52,982 nt of DNA, taken from the NCBI RefSeq assembly GCF_003426025.1, contig NZ_QJSH01000019.1, positions 1 to 52,982 on the forward strand, given 5' to 3'. Below are positions 27,521 through 37,329 of the stretch, one piece after another. A program made the translations under genes and the position numbers. This DNA is from Paraliobacillus quinghaiensis. Lineage in GTDB: Bacteria > Bacillota > Bacilli > Bacillales > Amphibacillaceae. Below the pieces are notes generated by a model. That model ran no database searches and had not been told where the DNA came from. It worked only from the letters and a program-made list of their open reading frames with translations. Within the stretch, counting starts at the first letter, position 1. Every line of letters begins with the position of its first letter.

Positions 27521-29863
27521 ATGTCAGGGACATCAACTCCAATGAATTGGATTGCAAATATTGATCAAGTAGTAAGAGGTTACGAAACTTCAGGTAAAGG
27601 CCTAGTGCATGGATTACAGAAAGATGCAATACAAAACTCATGGGGACATAAAGAAGATACAGAAAACGGTACTGGATGGTCTGTTAAATTTGAATTAATT
27701 TCTAATGACCTAGGAACATTCCTTTTAATTCAAGACATTGGAACTAAAGGTATGACTGGACCTAATTTAAGTACCGATGAAATAAATAAATATAATAATG
27801 ATCTAAATCCAGATTACAGATTAGCTAGATTTTCTTCTATGAATTATTCAGGAGGTAACGATGGAGCAGGTTTATTCGGAAGAGGGAAACTTCTATTTAA
27901 TGCAGCTTCAAGTAACTATTCTTACATCTATGAAACTATTACAAAAGAAGATGGAAATAGAGCAAATTGGAAATGGATTGAGGGTAAAGATTTACGAATG
28001 GAAAAGCAAGCTTTAGAGGGTGAAGGTGCAAAAAAAATAATTCGTGAAAAAGTGGGAATTGAGCCGATAAGCGAACAGGGAAGTAGAATTATAATTATTA
28101 ATCCCAAAGATGAAATAGTTACAGCAATAAAAGACGGAACATTCTTAAGGGATATAGAAGAAACATGGTGGAGAATAGTTAGTAAGTATGATGCTAAAAT
28201 TACAGTTGCGTTTGATGGACAAATATATAAAGCTGATATTCCTGCTATGTACAAAGATGCCCTTGAAAGTAAAAGGGGGTGGAAAAGTTGGAAAAAACAT
28301 TCAATATCAAGTGGGTATAAAAATGTTAAAAGCTTAGGTCTATTTGTTTCAGATCAACTTTTACCAGAAGAACTTGAAGGAATATATGTATATCGTAAGG
28401 ATATGAAAGTAGGAGTTGTAAAGATTGATGATGTGCCTCAAGCTATTAGAGGTAAGTACTTTGGTTTTGTTGAAGTTGATGAAACTTGGGAAGAAGAATT
28501 AGCTGAAATTGAAAACGTTGAGCATTATGGATTTAACACAAGAAAAAGAGCGTACCAAAGTCTTAAGAATTTAGTTAATACAGAGCATAGATACTTTATG
28601 GATTATCTTGGGTTAGGTCCCAAAAAGCAAAATAGAGATGAATTGTTACAAAAAGAATTTGAAGAAGTATCTAATGAATTAGGTAAGATATTTGATGAAT
28701 TAGATATTAACTTTGATGGTACAGGTGAAACAGAAAAGCCGGTTGAGGTTGTCTGGGACGGAGTAAATTTCCCTACTGAATCAAATGTTGTAAAAAAAGG
28801 TGATTTGGTAGAGGATATTTATTTTAAGATAAAGAATAATTCCGGTGCTCAACAAAAAGTTAGCTGGGAATTGTATGTTGAATGTGATGATAACGTTGTT
28901 TTAAAAATAAATAAAGATAGTTTAAATGTATCAGAGGGTAAAGAGGAAAGGTTGGGTCCCTTTGATTTTATGGTTCATTCACCATTGATACCTCAAAAAA
29001 AACATTATGTAAAACTAAAAATTCAACTTGATAGTACTAAGAAAATTTTTGTGAAAGAAATGCCATTTTATTATGAGACTAAGCCTTATAAGCGGCCATT
29101 ACAAAACTTTAATTTGAGGAACATCAACTTAATATTTCCTAATGACTCCAATAGAGTAAACCCAAATGAGGAGATAACAGACTTAAAATATTTAATTAAA
29201 AATAATTTATCTACTACAGCATACATTTCTTTTCATTTAACAACACATAATGCTGAAGAAAGAAACAGTCCTAGGGTGGAAGATCTTTATATGGATAAAA
29301 GTATTATTATTCCTCCAAATGGGGAGAAAATAATAAATTGTCCTAATATTTTATTTGATAGTTCTAAATATCAAGTGATTGGTGAGAAAGGTACTGTTGA
29401 AATACGAGCTTCCATTAGTGCTACTAGGGATTTTGATATGTATGAAATATCTGAAGAATTATGCAGGTATTCACGCATATTTGTTAATTATAATAAGGAT
29501 GGAGGTAATGGTTTTCAATTATTTGAGGAATTCCATTTAGTTGAAGAAAAAGATGGTGAAAAAAGAAAGTCTTATTTAACAGGGGACCAAAGAGGATGGG
29601 AATTTAATCTAAATATTGTTCATCCAGTTTACATTAATTTAGAACATGATGAAACAAGAAGGAAAGATTATATTCATGATGAAATGTTAAAACAAATTGT
29701 AATGGCACTTCTCAAGATAGATAACAGTACTTTATTTACAAAATATATAGATGAGAATCTTAATATAGATGATTTATCAAATATAGAAATAGTAGAACTA
29801 ATAAACAGAGTTTTTGATGCTATTACGTTTGATAGATATAAAGGTGAAGTACACTATGGCTAA
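27521..29863 (+). CDS. GHKL-family (MORC/Hsp90-like) ATPase
   Basis: 780 aa. The Bergerat fold is evident at the N-terminus: N-box KDAIQNSWG (34-42), G1 motif QDIGTKGMTG (71-80) and G2 motif GGNDGAGLFGRGK (111-123). A transducer-like region follows to about 390, then beta-rich, possibly Ig-like segments (about 415-650). The C-terminus is helical. Bacterial MORC-like GHKL ATPases are known from restriction-modification neighbourhoods. The start at 27521 has GAGGGAGG 8 bp upstream. It is coupled to the next gene by an 8-bp overlap. Confidence 0.75.
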   Translation: MSGTSTPMNWIANIDQVVRGYETSGKGLVHGLQKDAIQNSWGHKEDTENGTGWSVKFELISNDLGTFLLIQDIGTKGMTGPNLSTDEINKYNNDLNPDYRLARFSSMNYSGGNDGAGLFGRGKLLFNAASSNYSYIYETITKEDGNRANWKWIEGKDLRMEKQALEGEGAKKIIREKVGIEPISEQGSRIIIINPKDEIVTAIKDGTFLRDIEETWWRIVSKYDAKITVAFDGQIYKADIPAMYKDALESKRGWKSWKKHSISSGYKNVKSLGLFVSDQLLPEELEGIYVYRKDMKVGVVKIDDVPQAIRGKYFGFVEVDETWEEELAEIENVEHYGFNTRKRAYQSLKNLVNTEHRYFMDYLGLGPKKQNRDELLQKEFEEVSNELGKIFDELDINFDGTGETEKPVEVVWDGVNFPTESNVVKKGDLVEDIYFKIKNNSGAQQKVSWELYVECDDNVVLKINKDSLNVSEGKEERLGPFDFMVHSPLIPQKKHYVKLKIQLDSTKKIFVKEMPFYYETKPYKRPLQNFNLRNINLIFPNDSNRVNPNEEITDLKYLIKNNLSTTAYISFHLTTHNAEERNSPRVEDLYMDKSIIIPPNGEKIINCPNILFDSSKYQVIGEKGTVEIRASISATRDFDMYEISEELCRYSRIFVNYNKDGGNGFQLFEEFHLVEEKDGEKRKSYLTGDQRGWEFNLNIVHPVYINLEHDETRRKDYIHDEMLKQIVMALLKIDNSTLFTKYIDENLNIDDLSNIEIVELINRVFDAITFDRYKGEVHYG

Positions 29864-30638
29864 ATTAATCAGAAAATTAGATAGGGATAAAAAGGCTTAT
29901 ATTGGCCTTCTTTCACCGGAAGAAATAAGAGAAGCAAAAAAGCTTCAACAGTTTATTCAAGATTTAATACCAGATATAGAAACTAAGTTATTGAATTTGT
30001 ATGGAAAAAGGAGCATAGAGTATGCATACGAATTTGGAACAGTTTTAAAGGAAATTGTTGAAGAATTTGAAGTGCATGGATTACAAAGAAAAGATTTTTG
30101 GAAACAAATAAGAGACTTTGCATCACAAGATAAAACAAGACCTATAGACCGTTCTGATATAAGGACATTATATGAATATTATTATATTTTAGCGCATTAC
30201 AATTTAAATGGGTTAAACAATATGAATTGGGGAGAATGGTCTCAACTATTGGATACCCGAGGTGTGCTTAGAAAAGAAGAAAGAATTATAGACTGGATAG
30301 TTTCATTAAAAGGCAAAAAAATCTCGCGAGATGAATTTAGGATTTTTATGATAGGAGTTAGAGTATTTTACCATAATAAGAATACTGCCGTATTTGAAGA
30401 TAAACAATTGTTTGCTAAATATAATGAAATACTAAAGATTTCTATTAATTGGATTAAACTATACAATCAATTCTTTACACAATCAGGTAAGGAACCTACA
30501 AAAGCTAGAAAAGATAAGCCTCACAAATATAAGGAAAAATATTTTAAAGAAGTACTACAAATCAGGAAAGGGAACAAGAAATTAAAAGTTGATGAAGTGT
30601 GTATAACTGTATTTAAAGCAGTTTACTGTATAAATTAG
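29856..30638 (+). CDS. Unknown protein coupled to the GHKL ATPase
   Basis: 260 aa from ATG 29856 (MAKLIRKLDRDKKAYIG), which overlaps the end of the ATPase gene; AAGGTGA lies 8 bp upstream. It is helical and charged, with a basic C-terminus (KARKDKPHKYKEKYFKEVLQIRKGNKKLK) that could bind nucleic acid. No catalytic motif is recognisable. Overlap with the ATPase gene suggests a complex partner. It is the last gene before a terminator. Confidence 0.7.
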   Translation: MAKLIRKLDRDKKAYIGLLSPEEIREAKKLQQFIQDLIPDIETKLLNLYGKRSIEYAYEFGTVLKEIVEEFEVHGLQRKDFWKQIRDFASQDKTRPIDRSDIRTLYEYYYILAHYNLNGLNNMNWGEWSQLLDTRGVLRKEERIIDWIVSLKGKKISRDEFRIFMIGVRVFYHNKNTAVFEDKQLFAKYNEILKISINWIKLYNQFFTQSGKEPTKARKDKPHKYKEKYFKEVLQIRKGNKKLKVDEVCITVFKAVYCIN

Positions 30639-30740
30639 TGTATTGGTATTTGTCACTGTTAGATAAACAAAATTGCTTCAATGGGATTCATTTAGCATAA
30701 AGCAATAAATAGTTTTGGCAAGATATGATCGTTTATAAAT

Positions 30741-30780
30741 AAGCCTACTCAATTTTAAAAGATTTTTGAGTAGGCTTTGT
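30741..30780 (+). terminator. Rho-independent terminator of the GHKL operon
   Basis: AAGCCTACTCAA (30741-30752) pairs with TTGAGTAGGCTT (30766-30777), followed by TGTTAATTT. It lies 100 bp after the last gene. Confidence 0.8.
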
Positions 30781-31035
30781 TAATTTAAAATGTTTTTACG
30801 TATCCTTGCTTTCCAAGCTATAAAATTTTCTTCTATTATTCTGGATTTAATCTGCTAAATCTAGTGGTTGGTAAGTGTTATTTAAGATTAATACTGTTTG
30901 GACGAGTCAATCAATAATTTGGATGGATTAATATTCATTGATTACTCAATGTGGTTAAATTGTAATGTACAAGTAAATACAAATTACAATCGGATCTAGG
31001 TTTTAAATGGTCCAGTCAGAGTGTTTTGTAGAACT
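30781..31035. other. Non-coding stretch before the res-like sites
   Basis: AT-rich with no open frame, no repeat and no promoter that I can support. Confidence 0.5.
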
Positions 31036-31132
31036 AAACGGTGTCAAAACTTAAAAGTATTGACACCGTTTAGTCAATGTTATAGTATCAGTGCATACAG
31101 ACGTGTCATAACTTAGTTTCATAAGTATGACA
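31036..31132. other. res-like recombination region of the serine resolvase
   Basis: Two palindromic subsites precede the resolvase gene. Subsite 1 (31036-31071) has arms AAACGGTGTCAAAACTT and AAGTATTGACACCGTTT around AA, with one mismatch. Subsite 2 (31104-31132) has arms TGTCATAACTT and AAGTATGACA. All four half-sites share TGTCA-(A/T)-(A)ACTT, as expected for one resolvase. Subsite 2 overlaps the probable promoter region, so binding would also repress the gene. Confidence 0.7.
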
Positions 31133-31147
31133 GTAGGAGGCGTTATA

Positions 31148-31714
31148 ATGAAGTACGGATATGCAAGAGTATCAACGGTCAACCAGGATTTAGAGTCACA
31201 AATACAACGTTTAGAGTCAGAAGGCTGCACAGAAATATACTCAGAGAAACTAACAGGTACGAAGATAGACAGGCCAGAGTTTAAGAAGGTGTTAGGAAGA
31301 CTACAAGATGGTGATACGCTAGTTATTACGAAACTAGATCGATTTGCACGGTCAACGGATCACGCCTTGAAGATAATAAAAGACTTATTTAATCGAGGTA
31401 TAAAGGTACATATTCTTAACATGGGTATTGTCGAGGACACGCCAACAGGTAGACTCATATTTACGATTATGTCAGGATTTGCCCAGTTTGAACGTGATAT
31501 GATCGTAGAACGAACGCAAGAAGGGAAAGCAATAGCGAAACAAAACCCGTATTTTCGAGAAGGTCGTCCAAATAAATTCATGAAAAAGCAAATAGAACAT
31601 GCCTTAAAACTGAAAGAAACCCACTCTTATCGACAAGTCGAAGATTTGACTGGGATCTCAAAAAGTACGTTGATAAGGGCAAAGAAACGGAAAGAAGAGT
31701 CAATAGAGAAATAG
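31148..31714 (+). CDS. Serine recombinase (resolvase/invertase family)
   Basis: 188 aa. The catalytic domain has YARVST with the nucleophile Ser9, LDRFARS, and [17 protein letters not shown] (helix E). The C-terminus ([21 protein letters not shown]) is the Hin-type helix-turn-helix. It acts on the paired sites upstream, resolving cointegrates or multimers, or inverting DNA. The start ATG 31148 follows AGGAGG; an upstream in-frame GTG/ATG is not favoured. No matching transposase is found nearby, so it may be a relic of a Tn3-type element or plasmid. Confidence 0.93.
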   Translation: MKYGYARVSTVNQDLESQIQRLESEGCTEIYSEKLTGTKIDRPEFKKVLGRLQDGDTLVITKLDRFARSTDHALKIIKDLFNRGIKVHILNMGIVEDTPTGRLIFTIMSGFAQFERDMIVERTQEGKAIAKQNPYFREGRPNKFMKKQIEHALKLKETHSYRQVEDLTGISKSTLIRAKKRKEESIEK

Positions 31715-31940
31715 TGTGGTTTAGCCCTGAATGTTTTTGACGGCCGTATCCATCGTGAATCACACTCAGAATTTAATCGCTTATTAGCTAAATATGTGAT
31801 TAATCATGCTATAAATCTAAATCAATTTTTAATTTAGGAAGTAAAAAGAAGGATATAACATAACAAATATCTTGTCAGTAACTTTGTCAAAAAATATTCT
31901 GCCATTAAGAAAATTTCAGGAATAACAGGAATTTACCTTT

Positions 31941-31964
31941 TTTTGTCGAATTATAATGACAAAA
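31941..31964. promoter_or_regulatory. Operator-like palindrome over a -10 box
   Basis: TTTTGTC (31941-31947) and GACAAAA (31958-31964) form a perfect inverted repeat around GAATTATAAT, which contains a TATAAT box. A protein bound here would block the promoter of the next small gene. The preceding stretch 31715-31940 shows nothing else. Confidence 0.4.
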
Positions 31965-31977
31965 GGAGATGATGATA

Positions 31978-32241
31978 TTGAGAGATGAGGACAGAGACCC
32001 AGGTACTGAGAATTTTATTAATTCTCTACCATTATTACAAACTAAAATATACAAATTTATGCGTTACAAGTACGAAGTGTTAACAAATGACGGAGAGAAC
32101 TATGAAGTGGAATCGATCGATCCATTAATCGCTAAAATGGCTAGTAAAGAATTCAGTATTACAGAAGATGAAGCCGCAGACCTTTACATTGCTACTGGAA
32201 ATCAAATTCATAAATTTCATATGGAAAGGCTACATAATTAA
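31978..32241 (+). CDS. Small unknown protein
   Basis: About 87 aa starting at TTG 31978, 9 bp after AAAGGAG; in-frame ATGs at 31969 and 31972 are too near that site. The sequence is acidic (RDEDRDPGTENF, YKYEVLTNDGENYEVESIDP), with a helical end ('EFSITEDEAADLYIATGNQIHKFHMERLHN'). Not recognised. A single-gene unit with its own terminator. Confidence 0.65.
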   Translation: MRDEDRDPGTENFINSLPLLQTKIYKFMRYKYEVLTNDGENYEVESIDPLIAKMASKEFSITEDEAADLYIATGNQIHKFHMERLHN

Positions 32242-32253
32242 TTTTATTAGTTG

Positions 32254-32279
32254 ACACTCTTATTAGAGTGTTTTTTTTG
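32254..32279 (+). terminator. Rho-independent terminator
   Basis: ACACTCT-TATT-AGAGTGT followed by eight T. Confidence 0.92.
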
Positions 32280-33091
32280 TGAAGTTTTTAGTGTTTTTCA
32301 TTTATTATAAATTTAATTTTAGCGTGATTTGAGCACTGATTTGTTATGAACAATAGCCAGCGTAAGTGTAAAAATTAACACACCTGCGAATTCTTATCTA
32401 AATTGGTAGTTGATAGATTTGACTTGGTTTTCTGCAAGGGAACGTGAATATTTATGTTAAACTAAAAATAGGGGTTGGGAATGTTTGTTTACTATTATAT
32501 AATTTACCAAAACTAAGTTTATAATACTTTTACCCTTGAAAAAATAGGCGTCAAATGGATTAGTTATAACGATCCAAAGTTATCTGTGTATAAAAAAGTA
32601 GTTATTATAATTTTGAATTAGGATTCTATTAATGTATTCATACTATGTATTCTAAGGATGTATGCCAAGCATACATGCTTGGCATACATCCTTAGAATAC
32701 AGTTTTAAACACAACTTGATTGTGATTAAATGTTGGCATAATAGTAGTTTAATTTAGATTTTGTCAATTCTATTTAATTATAGAAATTAACGCTGAGTAA
32801 ATACGTAAAAATGTAAGTTTAATAGTATAGAAATATGTGCTAGTTTTGATTGGGCTTAAATATCTAAAAATTTGAGTAATTTTTATAGTGCTTCTTTTAG
32901 TTGGCTTACAACAAATGGTTCCATATGTTAAGCCTGTCTTTATTTAGAGTGTTTTTATTGCTGGCTTTTCTTTTATAAATACCAGGAATTTATTGACAAT
33001 ATAATAAGATGGACAAGACATTTAATACCCATGATGCTTCAATAAAACCTAATTCGTTTAATAGATATAATTGCGTGGAGGAGGAAAAGAA
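32280..33091. other. Long non-coding stretch upstream of the KAP NTPase gene
   Basis: About 810 bp of AT-rich DNA with no supported gene on either strand. The only clear structure is the perfect palindrome at 32647-32700. The end holds the leader of the NTPase gene. Confidence 0.5.
32647..32700. repeat. Perfect 26-bp inverted repeat with 2-bp spacer
   Basis: The left arm 32647-32672 runs GTATTCTAAGGATG...AAGCAT. The right arm 32675-32700 is its exact reverse complement. The spacer is AC. There is no T-run after it, so it is not a normal terminator. It can extrude as a 54-nt cruciform. Confidence 0.9.
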
Positions 33092-36000
33092 TTGCTTAAA
33101 AAATTTAAACAAAAGTTAGTGTGTCTATTAACGAAACTCATAACCAAACTTAATGAACCAGAAGTTAAGCTAGAGAGTCCTTTTGAAGACCTCACCCCTA
33201 GCAATGATGTTGATGAGGATGGGAAATATTCTGACGCTATAAGCTGGGGACTAGAAAATGCAAAAGTGAAGAACATCGCTCTCACTGGTCCATATGGTTC
33301 TGGAAAAAGTAGCTTATTAAGTACTTTTCAAGAACAAAATAGTACTGAATATAACTTCTTAAATATATCCCTAGCTACATTCCATGCAGATGAAAGTGAA
33401 GTGGAGAATAAGTTAGAGAAAAGCATACTGCAACAAATGATATATAGGGTGAAGGATCGAACCATACCCTTTTCAAGGTTTAAACGAATTAAGCATGTAC
33501 GAACCAAGAATATCATTCTGCATATTCTTTTCTTTATGGTGTTCATAATAACAGGTTTTTACCTTTTAAAACCAGATACAGTTCAAAGTATATATAATAA
33601 TACAATGATAGCTAAAACATTTGATAATGGTGATGCATTACAACAAGTGCTACCAATTATATTTTTGGTATTATTTTTCATTGGATATCCATTACTGATG
33701 ATTAAAAATATTTACCGTTTCACCCTAGCAAATTTGAATTTTAATAAGGTAACAATAGCCAATGCAACGGTGGAAAAGAAGGTTGGTGAGGAAAGCCAAT
33801 CTATTTTTGATAAATATTTAGATGAGATATTGTATTTTTTTGAAGCAACTAAATATGATGTCGTTATCTTTGAAGATTTGGACCGATTTAATAACATTGA
33901 TATCTTTGAAAATTTACGAGAGTTGAATGAACTTATCAATAATTCAGGGCAAGTGGGTCGTCGAGTTGTTTTTATATATGCAATTAAAGATGATATTTTC
34001 GGAGAAGAGGATTCGGGGCAGTTAAGCAGAAATCGAACGAAATTTTTCGATTTTATTATCCCTGTAATTCCAATCATCAATGCTTCCAATTCAGTGGATG
34101 TGTTAGCTAAGAAAATAAAACGATCTCCTTATTCTGAAAAAATATACAATTACTTCCTCGATGATGTTACTATTTATATCGATGACATGCGAATTTTGAA
34201 AAATATATTTAATGAGTTCATTGTGTATCAACAAAAACTTGGGGGAATTAATCTTGATTCAAACAAGTTATTAGCTATGGTTATTTACAAAAACATCTAT
34301 CCTGTAGATTTTTCAAGGCTGCAATATAAAGATGGATTAGTTTATGAGCTCTTTCAAAAGAAACAGCAGATTATAGAGGAACAAGTCAAATTGATTGATG
34401 TAAATATACAAGAATTAGAGACAAAGTTAAAGAACATAGAAGTTGAAGCATTAACCTCTATAGCAGAATTACAACAAATCTACTTAAGTGAATTAGGAAT
34501 ATCTAGAATGTTTAACAACAATAACTATATTCTAATTGATAATAATAGATATGACTCAAATACAGTTTCAAATGGTTCATTTTTTGAACAACTAGAAAAT
34601 GCGAATTATATCAGGTGTTATTTACCACAGAGGAATAATAATGTGGTGACAGTTAAAGACGTTGCAACTGTTTTTGGTACAAAAAGAAACTACTTTGAAA
34701 GAGAAACTGCTATTAAGGTTATAGAAGAAAATAGAATTGAAGACGTTAAACAAGAAATGTCGCAATTAAGGATGGAAAAACAGGAGTTAAGTTCACAATC
34801 CTTACAAGAACTAATTGCCAAAATTGATCCAAAAATTGTATTTTCGGATGCGATTTATGAGAAAAAGTTACTTGTATACTTGCTTCGCCACGGATATGTT
34901 GATGAAATGTATAACCATTATATTACTTACTTCTATCCGGAAAGTTTAAGCTTTTCTGACATTAAATTTGTATTTAGTATTAAAAATCATGAAGCTTTGC
35001 CTTTTGATTACAAATTAGATAATGTGGAAAAGGTTATAACGAAGATAGTCGGTAGTGAATTTAAACAGGTTGAGGTGCTTAACTATCATTTACTGAACTA
35101 TATAATAGGAAAACCTGGATACCGTAGTTATTACGATAGCTTAATTGAACAACTGGCGAATGGAAGTGATGCTTCCGTTAAATTCATACATGGCTTTAAA
35201 GAGAAAACAACGAAGAAAGCAACTTTTATTCGTTCGATATGTAACAACTGGGATGATTTTTGGTATTTTATTTCATCCAAATCTAGTTATACATATCAAG
35301 AAAAAGACGCTTATCTTGCAGATATTTTTGCGTACGCTGATATTGATGCTATTATCAAAATGGATAATAAATCCGTTATGTCTTCCACCATCTCTGAACA
35401 TCCGAGTTTTATAAAACTTATTACGGATGATGAGAAAATGAAAGAAATACTGTTAAAACTTAACGTGAAATTTTATAAATTAGAACATCTTCGTGATTTA
35501 GAAGAGTTGTTTGACTTTGTTGTTCAACATAATCTATACATGATAAATAAGGATACCTTATCAGTTATTCTAAAAAATGAGCCTAATATAACGTATGCAT
35601 CCATAAACAAATTTGGTAAGCAACATGTGATTGATTATGTTAATGAAAATATCGACACATTTGTAAAGAATGTATTACTTAATGAGGAAATTCATGCAGA
35701 ACCAGAGGAAAGTTTGCTTGAATTATTAAATAGAGAAGAGCTTGATAGGGAGATTAAAGAAGCGATCGTTAAGAATAAATCCGTTGCTATTACAGATATT
35801 GAAGATTTAACTAACGAGTTATGGCCTATTGTGATACGTGAAAATAAGATAATTGCAAACTGGCGAAATGTTATCGCGTATTTTAATGATAATGATAAGA
35901 CAATTACTAACTTCCTAGTAGATTTTCTGAACTATCCTGAAAATAGAAGAGAACTTGCTAAAAATCAACTAGATGAGTTGGATGACATCGACCAGGATAC

Positions 36001-36724
36001 ATTGGAAATAATTTCAGATCAAATTATTAAGTGCGAAAATATTACAAACGAATCGCTTGAAGTATTATCTCCAGGTATTATTCGTTGGGATTCTTATCCT
36101 GTTGAAGAATTATCAGAGAAGAGAGTGCGGACAATGGTTAAAAATAATGTGCTATGCCTAACGCCTTCAAATTATAAATCATTAAGAATAAATTTTAATC
36201 CACTTCACATCTCATTAGTTGAACAAAATATAGAACCATTCATTTCTGATCAAGCTAAATATTTATTGGATGCTAGTGACGTGAAAGAACTATTAGATTC
36301 TAATGATATTCCTTATAACTATAAGGAAAGTCTTGTTGAGCAACTAGCACCTGACTCTCTTACAAATAAACATGTAAAAATTCTATCAGATTTAATTGGT
36401 TTCATTCGTAAGCATAACTTAAAAATTAAAGATGACCTACTAAATTTTTTACTAGAAACAAAGGTTGCTCTACATGAAAAGGTGGCGTTATTAACTGGAC
36501 AAATAGACAATCTTGAAATCGAATCCATCACAGAACATTTAACTAATCTAGATAAACCTTATTCAGAAATTGCTGAAAAAGGTAGACGATTACAACTTAA
36601 AAATAATAAAATCAACATAGCATTGGCTAATGCATTAGAAGACAAAAAATATATATCATCCTTTAGAGAAGATGGAAAGAAATTACGTGTGAATACGAGA
36701 ATAAAAATGGATAATGTTAATTAG
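33092..36724 (+). CDS. KAP/YobI-type membrane P-loop NTPase
   Basis: 1210 aa, like B. subtilis YobI. Walker A GPYGSGKSS (66-74) is followed by two transmembrane helices (ILHILFFMVFIITGFYLL and VLPIIFLVLFFIGYPLL, about 145-220) inserted before Walker B (DVVIFEDLDRF), which is the hallmark of KAP NTPases. A coiled coil lies near 430-460 and a long leucine-rich C-terminus of unknown fold follows. KAP proteins organise membrane-bound complexes and occur in defence or toxin loci. TTG 33092 was chosen, since GGAGGAGG lies 7 bp upstream. Confidence 0.85.
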   Translation: MLKKFKQKLVCLLTKLITKLNEPEVKLESPFEDLTPSNDVDEDGKYSDAISWGLENAKVKNIALTGPYGSGKSSLLSTFQEQNSTEYNFLNISLATFHADESEVENKLEKSILQQMIYRVKDRTIPFSRFKRIKHVRTKNIILHILFFMVFIITGFYLLKPDTVQSIYNNTMIAKTFDNGDALQQVLPIIFLVLFFIGYPLLMIKNIYRFTLANLNFNKVTIANATVEKKVGEESQSIFDKYLDEILYFFEATKYDVVIFEDLDRFNNIDIFENLRELNELINNSGQVGRRVVFIYAIKDDIFGEEDSGQLSRNRTKFFDFIIPVIPIINASNSVDVLAKKIKRSPYSEKIYNYFLDDVTIYIDDMRILKNIFNEFIVYQQKLGGINLDSNKLLAMVIYKNIYPVDFSRLQYKDGLVYELFQKKQQIIEEQVKLIDVNIQELETKLKNIEVEALTSIAELQQIYLSELGISRMFNNNNYILIDNNRYDSNTVSNGSFFEQLENANYIRCYLPQRNNNVVTVKDVATVFGTKRNYFERETAIKVIEENRIEDVKQEMSQLRMEKQELSSQSLQELIAKIDPKIVFSDAIYEKKLLVYLLRHGYVDEMYNHYITYFYPESLSFSDIKFVFSIKNHEALPFDYKLDNVEKVITKIVGSEFKQVEVLNYHLLNYIIGKPGYRSYYDSLIEQLANGSDASVKFIHGFKEKTTKKATFIRSICNNWDDFWYFISSKSSYTYQEKDAYLADIFAYADIDAIIKMDNKSVMSSTISEHPSFIKLITDDEKMKEILLKLNVKFYKLEHLRDLEELFDFVVQHNLYMINKDTLSVILKNEPNITYASINKFGKQHVIDYVNENIDTFVKNVLLNEEIHAEPEESLLELLNREELDREIKEAIVKNKSVAITDIEDLTNELWPIVIRENKIIANWRNVIAYFNDNDKTITNFLVDFLNYPENRRELAKNQLDELDDIDQDTLEIISDQIIKCENITNESLEVLSPGIIRWDSYPVEELSEKRVRTMVKNNVLCLTPSNYKSLRINFNPLHISLVEQNIEPFISDQAKYLLDASDVKELLDSNDIPYNYKESLVEQLAPDSLTNKHVKILSDLIGFIRKHNLKIKDDLLNFLLETKVALHEKVALLTGQIDNLEIESITEHLTNLDKPYSEIAEKGRRLQLKNNKINIALANALEDKKYISSFREDGKKLRVNTRIKMDNVN

Positions 36725-37329
36725 GTATTGAAATGCACGTAACAATCCTAACTTGCCTGAAGTTATAAATTTATGGTTAGTTAGATCACTAATAATTACT
36801 ATAGTGCAGATTCCTGCATAGGAAAACCATTTTTTCTTCGTAATTAAGGTACAATTGTGGGAATTTGCAACGATTAGAGTACAAGTAGTATTCAAGCATT
36901 TTCTTAGTAAATAAATGTAGTCTAAAATTGAAGTAATTCCATTGACTAATTAAAGGATTTATATAATAATGATAGTAATATATATTGGATATATTTTCTA
37001 AGGTAACTATTCATTTGTAAAACATTAACAACAAACAAAATAATTCAATGAGGCGGAAGCACCGGTTCATATTTTAGGATAAGCATAGGCTTGTCCTTTA
37101 TATGAACGGTGCTTTTTTGTTCTTAGGGTTTATTGGAGGTAGGAGCTTATGTTAAAAATAAGTGTTTAATAGGAGTGATGCTATGATCAAGAAGAGATTT
37201 CTTGAATATAACATTAGTTGTAATAGTAGTTGATATAGTTTGAGGATATAAAAGCTTATAGACAAGGATAAATCTTAAAAACTGTGAAAAAGAGATTTTT
37301 GATTGGCGATAGTGAAAGGAGTTGATAGT
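36725..37329. other. Non-coding stretch with a structured element
   Basis: Mostly AT-rich DNA. Two tiny frames after good Shine-Dalgarno sequences (ATG near 37149, 6 codons, and ATG 37183, 16 codons: MIKKRFLEYNISCNSS) could be leader peptides but are not supported as genes. The hairpin at 37053-37119 is listed separately. Confidence 0.4.
37053..37119 (+). terminator. Nested hairpin with T-run (terminator or small RNA end)
   Basis: An outer stem GCACCGGTTCATAT/ATATGAACGGTGC, with one bulged G, encloses an inner hairpin GGATAAGC-ATAG-GCTTGTCC. It is followed by TTTTTTGTTCTT. The two-storey fold is larger than a plain terminator and lies about 210 bp before the next gene. Confidence 0.6.
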
